Shown here one piece after another: positions 24,794 through 31,249 of a DNA stretch of 36,334 nt; the first letter of the stretch is position 1; the number at the start of each line of letters is the position of its first letter. The DNA is from an uncultured Faecalibacterium sp. Lineage in GTDB: Bacteria; Bacillota; Clostridia; Oscillospirales; Ruminococcaceae. The position numbers were made by a program, and so were the translations under genes. The stretch is from assembly GCA_934525845.1 (NCBI GenBank), contig CAKSZS010000024.1, forward strand, positions 1 through 36,334. Reading direction: 5' to 3'. Under the pieces are notes generated by a model, which was not told the DNA's origin, did not search any database, and was given only the letters and a program-made list of their open reading frames with translations.

Positions 24794-24803
24794 GGTTTCA
24801 ATC

Positions 24804-25883
24804 TTAACCCAGGCTGATGCCCATGCGGCGGGCCACGGTGAGCAGCTCGCAGCCCTCGGGGACGTTGCGAGTCTTGCCGGCAATGTCGTCCAGACGGTTC
24901 TGGGTCACGCGGCCATTCACCATGGCCACCGTGACGCCGTAGCGCTCGATCTCCACCAGTTTGGCGGCGTAGCTGCCGAACTGAGTGGCCAGCACGCGGT
25001 CATAGGCGCTGGGACTGCCGCCGCGCTGCATATGACCCGGGATGCACACGCGGGTCTCCATGCCGGTCTTCTTCTGCACGGCCTGCGCGATGCGGCTGGT
25101 GGCGGTGGCGCCGTAGCCTTCTTCGGCACGCTTGGCCATCCAGTCCTTGCGCTTCATGCGGGCTTCCTCGCAGTTCATGGCACCCTCGGCCACCGCGATG
25201 ATGGAGAAGTTGGAACCACGCTTGGCGCGGCGCTCCACAGCGTCGCACACGCGGTCGATGTCGTAGGGCATTTCGGGCAGCAGAATGATGTCCGCGCCGC
25301 CGGCAATGCCGGAATACAGGGTCAGCCAGCCGGCCTTGTTGCCCATGATCTCGATGCACATCACGCGGCTGTGGCTGCCGGCGGTGGTGTGGATGCGGTC
25401 GATGACCTCGGTGGCGATGTCCACAGCGGTGTGGAAGCCGAAGGTCACGTCGGTACCGTAAATGTCGTTGTCAATGGTCTTGGGCAGGCCGATGATGTTC
25501 AGGCCCTCCTGAGACAGCAGGTTGGCGGTCTTGTGGGTGCCGTTGCCGCCCAGGCAGAGCAGGCAGTCCAGCTTGGCTTCCTTGTAGGTCTTTTTCATGG
25601 CGGCGACCTTGTCGATCTTGTCATCCTCCACCACGCGCATCAGCTTGAAGGGGGTGCGCTTGGTGCCCAGAATGGTGCCGCCCAGCGTCAGGATGCCGCG
25701 GAAGTCATCCTCGGTCATCTCCTTGTAATCGCCGTTGATTAGGCCGCTGTAGCCGTTGAGGATGCCGACGATCTCCACATTATCGCCCATGCGGGCATAC
25801 AGTGCTTTTGCAACGCCGCGAATGGTGGCGTTCAGACCCGGACAGTCCCCGCCGGAGGTCAGGATTCCTACACGTTTTTTCAT
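24804..25883 (-). CDS. pfkA: 6-phosphofructokinase
   Basis: The 359-residue glycolytic enzyme converts fructose 6-phosphate to the 1,6-bisphosphate. It has TSGGDCPGLNA (9-19), the catalytic PKTIDND (134-140, Asp138 as base), MGNKAGW and PGHMQRGGSPSAYDR. The phosphoryl-donor markers are Gly115 and Lys135: the Gly goes with ATP use, and Lys at the second position is found in both PPi-dependent and some ATP-dependent long forms. The expected Asp before Gly115, a magnesium ligand in E. coli PFK, is Asn114 (GGNGT). ATP use is likely but not certain. Together with fruK it gives two entries to fructose bisphosphate. Confidence 0.92.
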   Translation of the reverse strand: MKKRVGILTSGGDCPGLNATIRGVAKALYARMGDNVEIVGILNGYSGLINGDYKEMTEDDFRGILTLGGTILGTKRTPFKLMRVVEDDKIDKVAAMKKTYKEAKLDCLLCLGGNGTHKTANLLSQEGLNIIGLPKTIDNDIYGTDVTFGFHTAVDIATEVIDRIHTTAGSHSRVMCIEIMGNKAGWLTLYSGIAGGADIILLPEMPYDIDRVCDAVERRAKRGSNFSIIAVAEGAMNCEEARMKRKDWMAKRAEEGYGATATSRIAQAVQKKTGMETRVCIPGHMQRGGSPSAYDRVLATQFGSYAAKLVEIERYGVTVAMVNGRVTQNRLDDIAGKTRNVPEGCELLTVARRMGISLG

Positions 25884-25960
25884 TCAAAAGCCCTCTTTCC
25901 TCGGAGCTTCAGGGCCACCGCCCTCCGCAGGGGGATGGACCCTGAGCAAACTATACTATA

Positions 25961-25989
25961 AGAGTATTCCGAATAAGGGCAGGTGTCAA
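25961..25989 (-). promoter_or_regulatory. Probable pfkA promoter
   Basis: On the minus strand TTGACA (25989-25984), 17-base spacer and TACTCT (25966-25961). A TATAGT lies six bases further on but at poor spacing. Confidence 0.55.
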
Positions 25990-26068
25990 GCGGTGCTGTA
26001 AAATTTTACAGGCCATCGTGCCGCTGCGGGCGGATTTTAAAAAGTTTGCAGAAAAAATAAAAAAATGG

Positions 26069-26097
26069 TTGACAACGCAGGGGATTTTGAGTATAAT
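26069..26097 (+). promoter_or_regulatory. Consensus promoter of the tRNA-Gln/tRNA-Pro unit
   Basis: TTGACA (26069-26074), 17-base spacer and TATAAT (26092-26097): a perfect match at both hexamers. Confidence 0.93.
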
Positions 26098-26142
26098 ATC
26101 CCTTGTCAGCCGACGCGAGACGCCGCTGACTGAACAAAATGA

Positions 26143-26216
26143 TGGGGATTTGCATAGTGGTAGTGCGGTAGACTCTGACTCTACTTGTGGGAGTTCGATT
26201 CTCTCATCCCCAACCA
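26143..26216 (+). tRNA. tRNA-Gln (anticodon CTG)
   Basis: Acceptor TGGGGAT/ATCCCCA with the weak first T-A pair typical of tRNA-Gln, anticodon arm GTAGA-CTCTGAC-TCTAC with anticodon CTG, T arm with GTTCGATT, discriminator A and encoded CCA (26214-26216). Confidence 0.94.
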
Positions 26217-26220
26217 CCTG

Positions 26221-26250
26221 ATACCGCAGCCGAATAAGCTGCGGTATTTT
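26221..26250 (+). other. Hairpin between two tRNA genes
   Basis: ATACCGCAGC (26221-26230) and GCTGCGGTAT (26238-26247) form a perfect stem followed by TTT. It may act as a weak terminator or processing signal, giving unequal amounts of the two tRNAs. Confidence 0.6.
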
Positions 26251-26326
26251 CGGGGCATAGCGCAGTTGGTAGCGCGCCTCGTTCGGGACGAGGAGGCCGT
26301 GGGTTCAAATCCCGCTGCTCCGACCA
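26251..26326 (+). tRNA. tRNA-Pro (anticodon CGG)
   Basis: Acceptor CGGGGCA/TGCTCCG (one G-U), D arm GCGC, anticodon arm CCTCG-TTCGGGA-CGAGG with anticodon CGG, T arm with GGTTCAAATCC, discriminator A and encoded CCA (26324-26326). Confidence 0.95.
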
Positions 26327-26366
26327 AAAAAGACCTGACAGACTTTTGTCTGTCAGGTTTTTTTAT
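26327..26366 (+). terminator. Terminator of the tRNA unit
   Basis: AAAAAAGACCTGACAGAC and GTCTGTCAGGTTTTTTT form the stem and T tract. Confidence 0.93.
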
Positions 26367-26390
26367 CTCCGCAGTGGGGTTGAAGCGCAC

Positions 26391-26430
26391 AAAAATCGCG
26401 GACAGAAGCAGCCCTGTCCGCGATTTTTTG
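26391..26430 (-). terminator. Terminator of the metallophosphoesterase gene
   Basis: AAAATCGCGGACA and TGTCCGCGATTTT pair across a ten-base loop; T residues follow on the minus strand, and the hairpin is symmetrical enough to work both ways. Confidence 0.85.
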
Positions 26431-26432
26431 AT

Positions 26433-27125
26433 TTACTTTTTGTGAAATTTTGCGTGCCGGTCTCCCATGGGGATCACGTCGCAGAAGACGCACCGGCTCT
26501 TGGTGGACAGCTGCACATCCTTGTGGTAGCAGCCGAAGAACCACTTTTCGTAGGTCAGCTTCAACAAAATTTTGTCCAGAAAATTGTGCAGCTGGTTGGT
26601 CTCACCGGAGGCCAGCACGGTAAAATCCAGAAATCTGCTTGGCGCATCGTGAGTCAGCACATAATCTACCCGATCCCCGCAGGCGGCCAGATTCTGCTCA
26701 CAGCGGACGTATTCCTCGTCCGAGGGCAACTCTTCCTTCCACCAGTTCACGCCCGGCTCCCGCTCTTCCTTGTCGGGGCTTTCCGCGCCGCCGAAGCAGA
26801 GGTAGCGCCGGCCCTCCAGTTCCAGGATGCTGCCCCGGCAGACATGATACACGTTCCCGCCCAGGCTCTGCACCCGGCCGCCGAACAGCTCCTGCTCCGG
26901 ATACTGCTTCAGCAGGTCGTAATTCTCGTGGGAGCCGTCCAGAAACAGCAGGGTGTAGGGCCGCTTGCGCAGCCAGTCCAGCTTTTTCTGCTCCTCGCTG
27001 CTGCCGTCCCACACAAAGCCAAAATCACCCAGCACTACCACGATGTCCCGCCTGCCCAGCCAGCGCAGCCGCCCATGCCGGAACCGGTCCAGATCGCCGT
27101 GGGTGTCTCCCGTCAGATATACCAT
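26433..27125 (-). CDS. Calcineurin-like metallophosphoesterase
   Basis: The 230-residue protein has the dinuclear metal motifs in order: GDTHGD (6-11), GDFGF (about 33-37), GSHEN (about 64-68), THDAP (about 158-162) and a late FFGCYHKD in place of the usual GHTH. It is probably a cytoplasmic phosphodiesterase or phosphatase; small standalone members of this group are common in Firmicutes and their substrates are mostly unknown. There is no signal peptide. The start at 27125 gives MVYLTGDTHGD, the normal N-terminus; no strong ribosome site is seen. It is divergent from the PBP5-like gene. Confidence 0.88.
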   Translation of the reverse strand: MVYLTGDTHGDLDRFRHGRLRWLGRRDIVVVLGDFGFVWDGSSEEQKKLDWLRKRPYTLLFLDGSHENYDLLKQYPEQELFGGRVQSLGGNVYHVCRGSILELEGRRYLCFGGAESPDKEEREPGVNWWKEELPSDEEYVRCEQNLAACGDRVDYVLTHDAPSRFLDFTVLASGETNQLHNFLDKILLKLTYEKWFFGCYHKDVQLSTKSRCVFCDVIPMGDRHAKFHKK

Positions 27126-27179
27126 TGTACGTCCCTCTCCGCTGCCGGGCGAAAGCTCTGCCCAAAACCCGCAAAGCCC

Positions 27180-27208
27180 TTGTCACGACCCGGCAAACCT
27201 GTTATTAT
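27180..27208 (+). promoter_or_regulatory. Promoter of the PBP5-like gene
   Basis: TTGTCA (27180-27185), 17-base spacer and TATTAT (27203-27208). Confidence 0.7.
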
Positions 27209-27299
27209 AAAGTATACAGCGTTTGCTGTTCCTCTGCATTTCAGCGGCATCCTGCCGCATACCTTGTATAGTTTATCGCTTTTTAAAGGAATTGTCCAC

Positions 27300-28640
27300 A
27301 TGAAACGAATTTTTGCACTGCTTTTGTCGGTCGTGGTCCTGTTCAGCTGTCTGGTGATGCCGGCAGGAGCCATGTTTGATCCCAGCCCGATGTATGAGGT
27401 GCAGGCTCCCAGCGCCTACATCGTCAACACCGACACCAACATCATCGTTTACGACAAGGACAGCACCCGGCAGATATCCGCCGGCGGCCTGACCAAATAT
27501 ATGACCATCGCGCTGGTGCTGACCAACTACGCCGACCAGCTGGACAACACCTTCCAGATGCCGTTTGCCATCTCGGATTATGTGCACAACACCAGCAACG
27601 CGGATATGCGCTCCAACGAGACGTTTACCTACCGGGAGGCGCTGTACGCCATGGTGACCCGCAATGCCAACGAGGCGGCCATGGGTCTGGCCTACACCCT
27701 GTCCGGCGGGGATCTGGAGGGCTGGGTGAACCAGATGAATGCCCTGTCCCAGCGCATCGGCACCACGAACAGCACCTGGACGGACGCCTGCGGCATCGAC
27801 AGCGGAAATGTGACCTGTGCGGTGGATATGTACCTGATCCTGCGCTATCTGATGAGCTTTGACGCCTTTGTGGAGATCTCTGCCGCGCCAAGCTTTACGA
27901 TGCCGGCCAAGGAAAAACACCGGTCGCCCTCGGTGCTGATCAGCCAGAATGCCGCGCTGAACAAGAACAACCGGAGCACCTACTACCGCAGTGCCATGCA
28001 GGGCGGGATGTGCGATGTGGCGGCCTACAAGAACGATAGCGGCACCCAGAGCTATGTTTCCTGGGCGAACAAGGACGGGGCGACCTACATCTTCTGTGTG
28101 ATGGGAAGCCCGGACACCTGCGATCTTTTTGGACTGGCGAACCGCCGCCCGGCGCTGTACGAGACGGTGCGGCTCATCGACTGGGTGTTTGACAGCTTTT
28201 CCATTCAGGCCGCGCTGGATACCGACCTTGCGCTGGCGGAGATCCCGGTGAAGTATTCCACCGATACCGACACCCTGCAGCTCTACCCGGCGGACAGCAT
28301 GATGACCCTGCTGCCCTCCACGGGGGACGGCACGGTGACCCAGAAATATTTCCATCTGCCGGACTACGTCTGTGCGCCCATCCAGCAGGGCGATGTGGTG
28401 GGTACGGTGGAGCTGAAGCTGGCCGGGGAGACCATCGGCGTGGTGAATCTGGTGGCCGGGCAGGACATCGATCAGAATCCGCTGCTGTTCACCATTGCAA
28501 AGATCCGGGAGTTCCTGCACAGCCTGTACCTCAAGGTCGTGCTGGTCCTCAGTCTCCTGACCCTGGCGGTGTATGGCCTGTGGTATCTGCTCAACCGCTG
28601 GAACCGCCGCAAGCCCGCCCAGAAGATCCATCGGCGCTGA
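27300..28640 (+). CDS. DacA/PBP5-like (S11 family) protein with degenerate catalytic motifs
   Basis: The 446-residue protein has a signal peptide (1-24), a D,D-carboxypeptidase-type domain (about 35-270), a C-terminal beta domain and a membrane anchor (about 413-432) with a basic tail, the layout of DacA/DacF. Fold landmarks are APSAYIVNTDTNIIVYDKD and TKYMTIALVL. However, the SxxK nucleophile position is Gly63 (AGGLTK, only Lys66 kept), the SxN motif reads N122-A-N124, and the KTG position reads Q234-G-G236. With all three motifs altered it can hardly be an active penicillin-sensitive carboxypeptidase. It may bind peptidoglycan or regulate true PBPs. The reading frame is intact, so it is under selection and not simply a pseudogene. 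It has its own promoter; no clear ribosome site is seen before ATG 27300. Confidence 0.85.
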   Translation: MKRIFALLLSVVVLFSCLVMPAGAMFDPSPMYEVQAPSAYIVNTDTNIIVYDKDSTRQISAGGLTKYMTIALVLTNYADQLDNTFQMPFAISDYVHNTSNADMRSNETFTYREALYAMVTRNANEAAMGLAYTLSGGDLEGWVNQMNALSQRIGTTNSTWTDACGIDSGNVTCAVDMYLILRYLMSFDAFVEISAAPSFTMPAKEKHRSPSVLISQNAALNKNNRSTYYRSAMQGGMCDVAAYKNDSGTQSYVSWANKDGATYIFCVMGSPDTCDLFGLANRRPALYETVRLIDWVFDSFSIQAALDTDLALAEIPVKYSTDTDTLQLYPADSMMTLLPSTGDGTVTQKYFHLPDYVCAPIQQGDVVGTVELKLAGETIGVVNLVAGQDIDQNPLLFTIAKIREFLHSLYLKVVLVLSLLTLAVYGLWYLLNRWNRRKPAQKIHRR

Positions 28641-28710
28641 AAACACCACGAACTGGAAACTTTGAAACGAAAATTCCAATTTTGTATTGAGAAAAACTGC
28701 ATAAAACGCA

Positions 28711-28748
28711 AAAACACCCCGGAAGCAGAAAAGCTTCCGGGGTGTTTT
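28711..28748 (-). terminator. Terminator of tRNA-Gln(TTG)
   Basis: AAAACACCCCGGAAGC (28711-28726) and GCTTCCGGGGTGTTTT (28733-28748) pair perfectly; on the minus strand the stem ends in TTTTGCG. It abuts the tRNA CCA end and also lies after the PBP5-like gene. Confidence 0.88.
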
Positions 28749-28821
28749 GGTTGCGCCAGCAGGAGTCGAACCTACGATGGGGGAGTCAAAGTCCCCTGCC
28801 TTACCGCTTGGCGATGGCGCA
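28748..28821 (-). tRNA. tRNA-Gln (anticodon TTG)
   Basis: On the minus strand the acceptor TGCGCCA/TGGCGCA, anticodon arm GGGGA-CTTTGAC-TCCCC with anticodon TTG, T arm with GGTTCGACTCC, discriminator A and encoded CCA (28750-28748) form a full cloverleaf. Confidence 0.94.
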
Positions 28822-28832
28822 TTGTAAAAGAA

Positions 28833-28861
28833 AGTATACCATATTTTTTTCGATTCCACAA
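28833..28861 (-). promoter_or_regulatory. Promoter of tRNA-Gln(TTG)
   Basis: On the minus strand TTGTGG (28861-28856), 17-base spacer and TATACT (28838-28833), 12 bases before the tRNA. Confidence 0.75.
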
Positions 28862-28919
28862 GAGCAGGAACCGGTTCTTTTTGCGGCGGGTCGGTGCGGC
28901 GGAGGTGAAATTCAAAAAT

Positions 28920-28937
28920 TTTTCATAATTATGAAAA
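28920..28937. promoter_or_regulatory. 18-base palindrome, candidate operator
   Basis: TTTTCATAATTATGAAAA is a perfect palindrome in an AT-rich patch about 120 bases before the InlB-repeat gene. It may bind a dimeric regulator of the surface-protein region. No clear promoter could be fixed beside it. Confidence 0.45.
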
Positions 28938-29060
28938 TCGAATGACAAGGCATTGCTTTTTTGAGACAAATATGATACGCTCAGAATATCGAAATGACGC
29001 GGGGTGGGTCTGTGCGGCCGGAATGCTGCCGCTGCTCCGGTTTGGAAAGCGAGGGATCGT

Positions 29061-29519
29061 ATGAAAAAACTTGCCAGGGTCTTGACGCTCTGCCTGGTCT
29101 CGCTGGCGCTGCTGTGTGCGGCGGTCCCGGCGGCGTTTGCGGCTTCTGCCGCCGAAGAGCAGGAGGGCGGCGTCTATGCCATCGGGCTGGACGCGGCGGG
29201 CGGTGAATGCTCCACAGTGGTGGTCTATACATCGACCAGCGGCAAACTGGCCGCTCTGCCGGAGTCGCCCGTCATGGAGGGCTACACCTTCAACGGCTGG
29301 TATACCGAGATGGTCGGCGGCTCCAAGGTCTCTACCTCGACCGTGTTTGCCGGGGACACGACCATCTATGCGCACTGGACCGTCAAGTCCGGCATCTCTG
29401 CGGGCAGTACGGCACCGGTACAGCCGGCCGCACCATCCATCAAACAGCACCTTGGTACGGTGCTGGTGGCCGGCATCCTGCTGACCACGCTGGCCGCTGC
29501 AATCGCGGCGGGAATGTAA
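29061..29519 (+). CDS. Secreted protein with an InlB-type B-repeat
   Basis: The 152-residue protein has a signal peptide (1-28, MKKLARVLTLCLVSLALLCA and cleavage after AFA) and one Listeria-Bacteroides (InlB B) repeat, recognisable from MEGYTFNGWYTE followed by GGSKVSTSTVFAGDTTIYAHW. A C-terminal hydrophobic helix (LGTVLVAGILLTTLAAAIAAG) follows a proline-rich linker. There is no LPxTG motif or basic tail, so it is anchored by the helix or released. Such repeats are common in surface adhesins. The neighbours downstream are a double-glycine peptide and a pilus cluster, but whether it belongs with them is unknown. AGCGAGGGA precedes the ATG. Confidence 0.75.
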   Translation: MKKLARVLTLCLVSLALLCAAVPAAFAASAAEEQEGGVYAIGLDAAGGECSTVVVYTSTSGKLAALPESPVMEGYTFNGWYTEMVGGSKVSTSTVFAGDTTIYAHWTVKSGISAGSTAPVQPAAPSIKQHLGTVLVAGILLTTLAAAIAAGM

Positions 29520-29586
29520 CGAACGACCTGCAAACCAAGTGAAGATCCGGGGGCCATGCCTCCAAAACGGAAAGGAACGATTCAGA

Positions 29587-29826
29587 ATGAATACCATGAA
29601 ACTGCCTGCTTCCTATGCAATGATCGCAGAAGAGGAAATGACCTATCTGGAGGGCGGCGCGACCATTACCGCCAGCGATGCCTATACCACCTTCCAGAAC
29701 GTCGGCAAGGCCTTCAACTATCTGGCACGCATCTTCTCCGGTGCAAGCTCCATCATCAACAACATCGATGTCATCTACAAGTCGGTTCTGGCGCTGAACG
29801 ACCTGCTGGGCAAGATGTGGGGCTGA
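29587..29826 (+). CDS. Double-glycine leader peptide (putative bacteriocin or signalling peptide)
   Basis: The 79-residue protein has a leader ending in Gly23-Gly24 (MIAEEEMTYLEGG), the form cut by C39 peptidase-ABC exporters. The acidic EEEMTY just before GG is, as I recall, frequent in gut Clostridia peptides, though not verified here. The mature part (25-79, about 55 residues) is free of Cys, has small and hydrophobic residues and could form amphipathic helices (FNYLARIFSGASSIINNIDV). That suits a class II-like bacteriocin or a secreted signal. No exporter, C39 peptidase, immunity protein or modification enzyme is in the window, so the function is open. AAAGGA lies about 14 bases before the ATG and a terminator follows. 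Confidence 0.75.
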   Translation: MNTMKLPASYAMIAEEEMTYLEGGATITASDAYTTFQNVGKAFNYLARIFSGASSIINNIDVIYKSVLALNDLLGKMWG

Positions 29827-29869
29827 ACAGCCGCGGGAGCGGAAAAACCGGATAAAACTGCATCCTGAA

Positions 29870-29911
29870 AACCGGGCAGCTGTTCTCTGGAACGGCTGCC
29901 CGGTTTTGTTT
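29870..29911 (+). terminator. Terminator after the double-glycine peptide gene
   Basis: AAACCGGGCAGC and GCTGCCCGGTTT arms with a T-rich tail (TTTGTTTG). Confidence 0.88.
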
Positions 29912-29978
29912 GGGCCGGGTGCAGGCCAAAACGGAAAAAATTTCGGACAGTGTGCGATTTTGCCTGTTTTTGTTGCGC

Positions 29979-30006
29979 TTGTGTTGCAGTGTAACTGGTA
30001 TTATAA
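29979..30006 (+). promoter_or_regulatory. Probable promoter of the pilus cluster
   Basis: TTGTGT (29979-29984), 16-base spacer and TTATAA (30001-30006). TATTAT at 29998-30003 is an alternative -10. A stem GCTGCC/GGCAGC follows near 30028. Confidence 0.45.
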
Positions 30007-30126
30007 AAAACAGCGGGTCAAATGCCGGCTGCCGGAACGGCAGCGGAAAATGCCCCGGAGATCCTGCCGCCGGACGGGCGGGGAGACCTGCAGGTCTGCG
30101 GACGGGCAGGGGAAAGGAAAGCGGAT

Positions 30127-30564
30127 ATGGCAGAGCGGGAACTGCGGCGGATGAGCCGCGCGGAACTGGTGGAGATCATTTACGCGCTCAAACAGAGCGA
30201 AGACCAGCTCAAGGCGGAGAATGCAGCGCTGAAGGCGCAGCTGGAGGACCGCACGATCCGGCTGGAAAAGGCCGGTTCCATCGCACAGGCTGCCATGGAG
30301 CTGAACCATGTGTTTGAGGCCGCGCAGGCGGCGGCAGATGACTATGTCCGCGCCGTCCGCACAGAGGCCGGAGACACGGCAGGTGCACAGAAAGAGGCCC
30401 GGGAGATCCTGGAGCAGGCGCGTGCGGAAGCGCAGCAGCTGCTGGAACAGGCGCACGCCGAGGCGGATGCGCTCCGCGCGGCAGCACGGCAGACCCCCGG
30501 ACACTGGGCTGTTTTTTCCAGTGAGAGCACGGCCCTGCCGGAGGAGAACGAAGACAGCAAATGA
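30127..30564 (+). CDS. Coiled-coil protein of the pilus cluster
   Basis: The 145-residue protein is almost entirely helical and charged, with heptad-like coiled coils at about 22-50 (KQSEDQLKAENAALKAQLED) and 85-125 (AREILEQARAEAQQLLEQAH). There is no signal peptide. I do not recognise a named family; the second half resembles DivIVA- or ATP synthase b-like coiled coils only in composition. It overlaps the signal peptidase gene by four bases (ATGA), so it is co-translated with it and probably acts in pilus biogenesis, perhaps as a cytoplasmic scaffold. That role is inference. AAAGGAAAG lies just before the ATG. Confidence 0.75.
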   Translation: MAERELRRMSRAELVEIIYALKQSEDQLKAENAALKAQLEDRTIRLEKAGSIAQAAMELNHVFEAAQAAADDYVRAVRTEAGDTAGAQKEAREILEQARAEAQQLLEQAHAEADALRAAARQTPGHWAVFSSESTALPEENEDSK

Positions 30565-31148
30565 AACAGGAAAACATCAGGTTCCACGCCATCCCGACCA
30601 CCGAAGAGGTGAAAGCGGAGCGGGAACGTCTGGAATACCGGAGCCGCTATGGCCGGGTGCTGCGCAGCACCATCTATGCACTGCTGGTGGTGGCGGCTGC
30701 AGCGGTGCTGCTGGCGACCCTGCTGCTGCCGGTGCTGCAGGTGTCCGGCGACAGCATGAACCCCACGCTGGAGGACAAGGACATTCTGGTGCTGGTCAAG
30801 GGGGAAAACATGGAGACCGGCGACCTGTGCGCTTTCTATTGGCAGAACAAGCTGCTGATCAAGCGCATCATCGGCGCACCCGGTGATGTCATCACGCTGG
30901 ACGAAAACGGCGTGGTCACGGTGAACGGGGAAACGCTGGACGAGCCGTATGTGGACGAGCTTGCACTGGGAGAGTGCGACATCCGGTTCCCCTATCAGGT
31001 GCCGGAAAACCGCTATTTTGTACTGGGCGACCACCGCGCGGTGTCCATCGACAGCCGCAGCAGCGTGATCGGCTGTGTGGAAAAGAGCCAGATCCTGGGC
31101 AGGGTGTTCCTGCGGGTCTGGCCGCTGGACCGCTTGGCGGTCTTTTAA
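30561..31148 (+). CDS. lepB: Type I signal peptidase
   Basis: The 195-residue membrane peptidase has one N-terminal membrane helix (about 38-58), catalytic Ser65 in SGDSMNP and Lys101 in LLIKRIIGAPGD, and box E (VLGDHRAVSIDSR, about 161-172). It cleaves signal peptides outside the membrane. Placed one gene before the pilin, it is probably dedicated to pilin processing, as signal peptidases in SipA/pilus clusters are. The usual box E Asp-Asn-Ser wording is changed to DHRAVSIDSR, a small variation. The start overlaps the previous gene. Confidence 0.9.
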   Translation: MKQENIRFHAIPTTEEVKAERERLEYRSRYGRVLRSTIYALLVVAAAAVLLATLLLPVLQVSGDSMNPTLEDKDILVLVKGENMETGDLCAFYWQNKLLIKRIIGAPGDVITLDENGVVTVNGETLDEPYVDELALGECDIRFPYQVPENRYFVLGDHRAVSIDSRSSVIGCVEKSQILGRVFLRVWPLDRLAVF

Positions 31149-31159
31149 TGTTGTGCGTA

Positions 31160-31189
31160 CAGAGCGGGCGGATGCTGCCCCCGGCTCTG
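31160..31189 (+). other. Hairpin in the leader of the pilin gene
   Basis: CAGAGC (31160-31165) pairs with GCTCTG (31184-31189) with inner GGGC/GCCC pairs. It may stabilise the pilin mRNA or adjust read-through from the signal peptidase gene. Confidence 0.45.
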
Positions 31190-31249
31190 CAGCGATATTG
31201 TTGTGTACGATTCCAATTTCCCATTCTGAAAGGAGCGAATCAACCCCTT

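Noticed and set aside
26346..27299. N-terminal extension of the PBP5-like protein
   Set aside because: It runs antisense through the metallophosphoesterase gene; the signal peptide starts at 27300 and a promoter lies just upstream.
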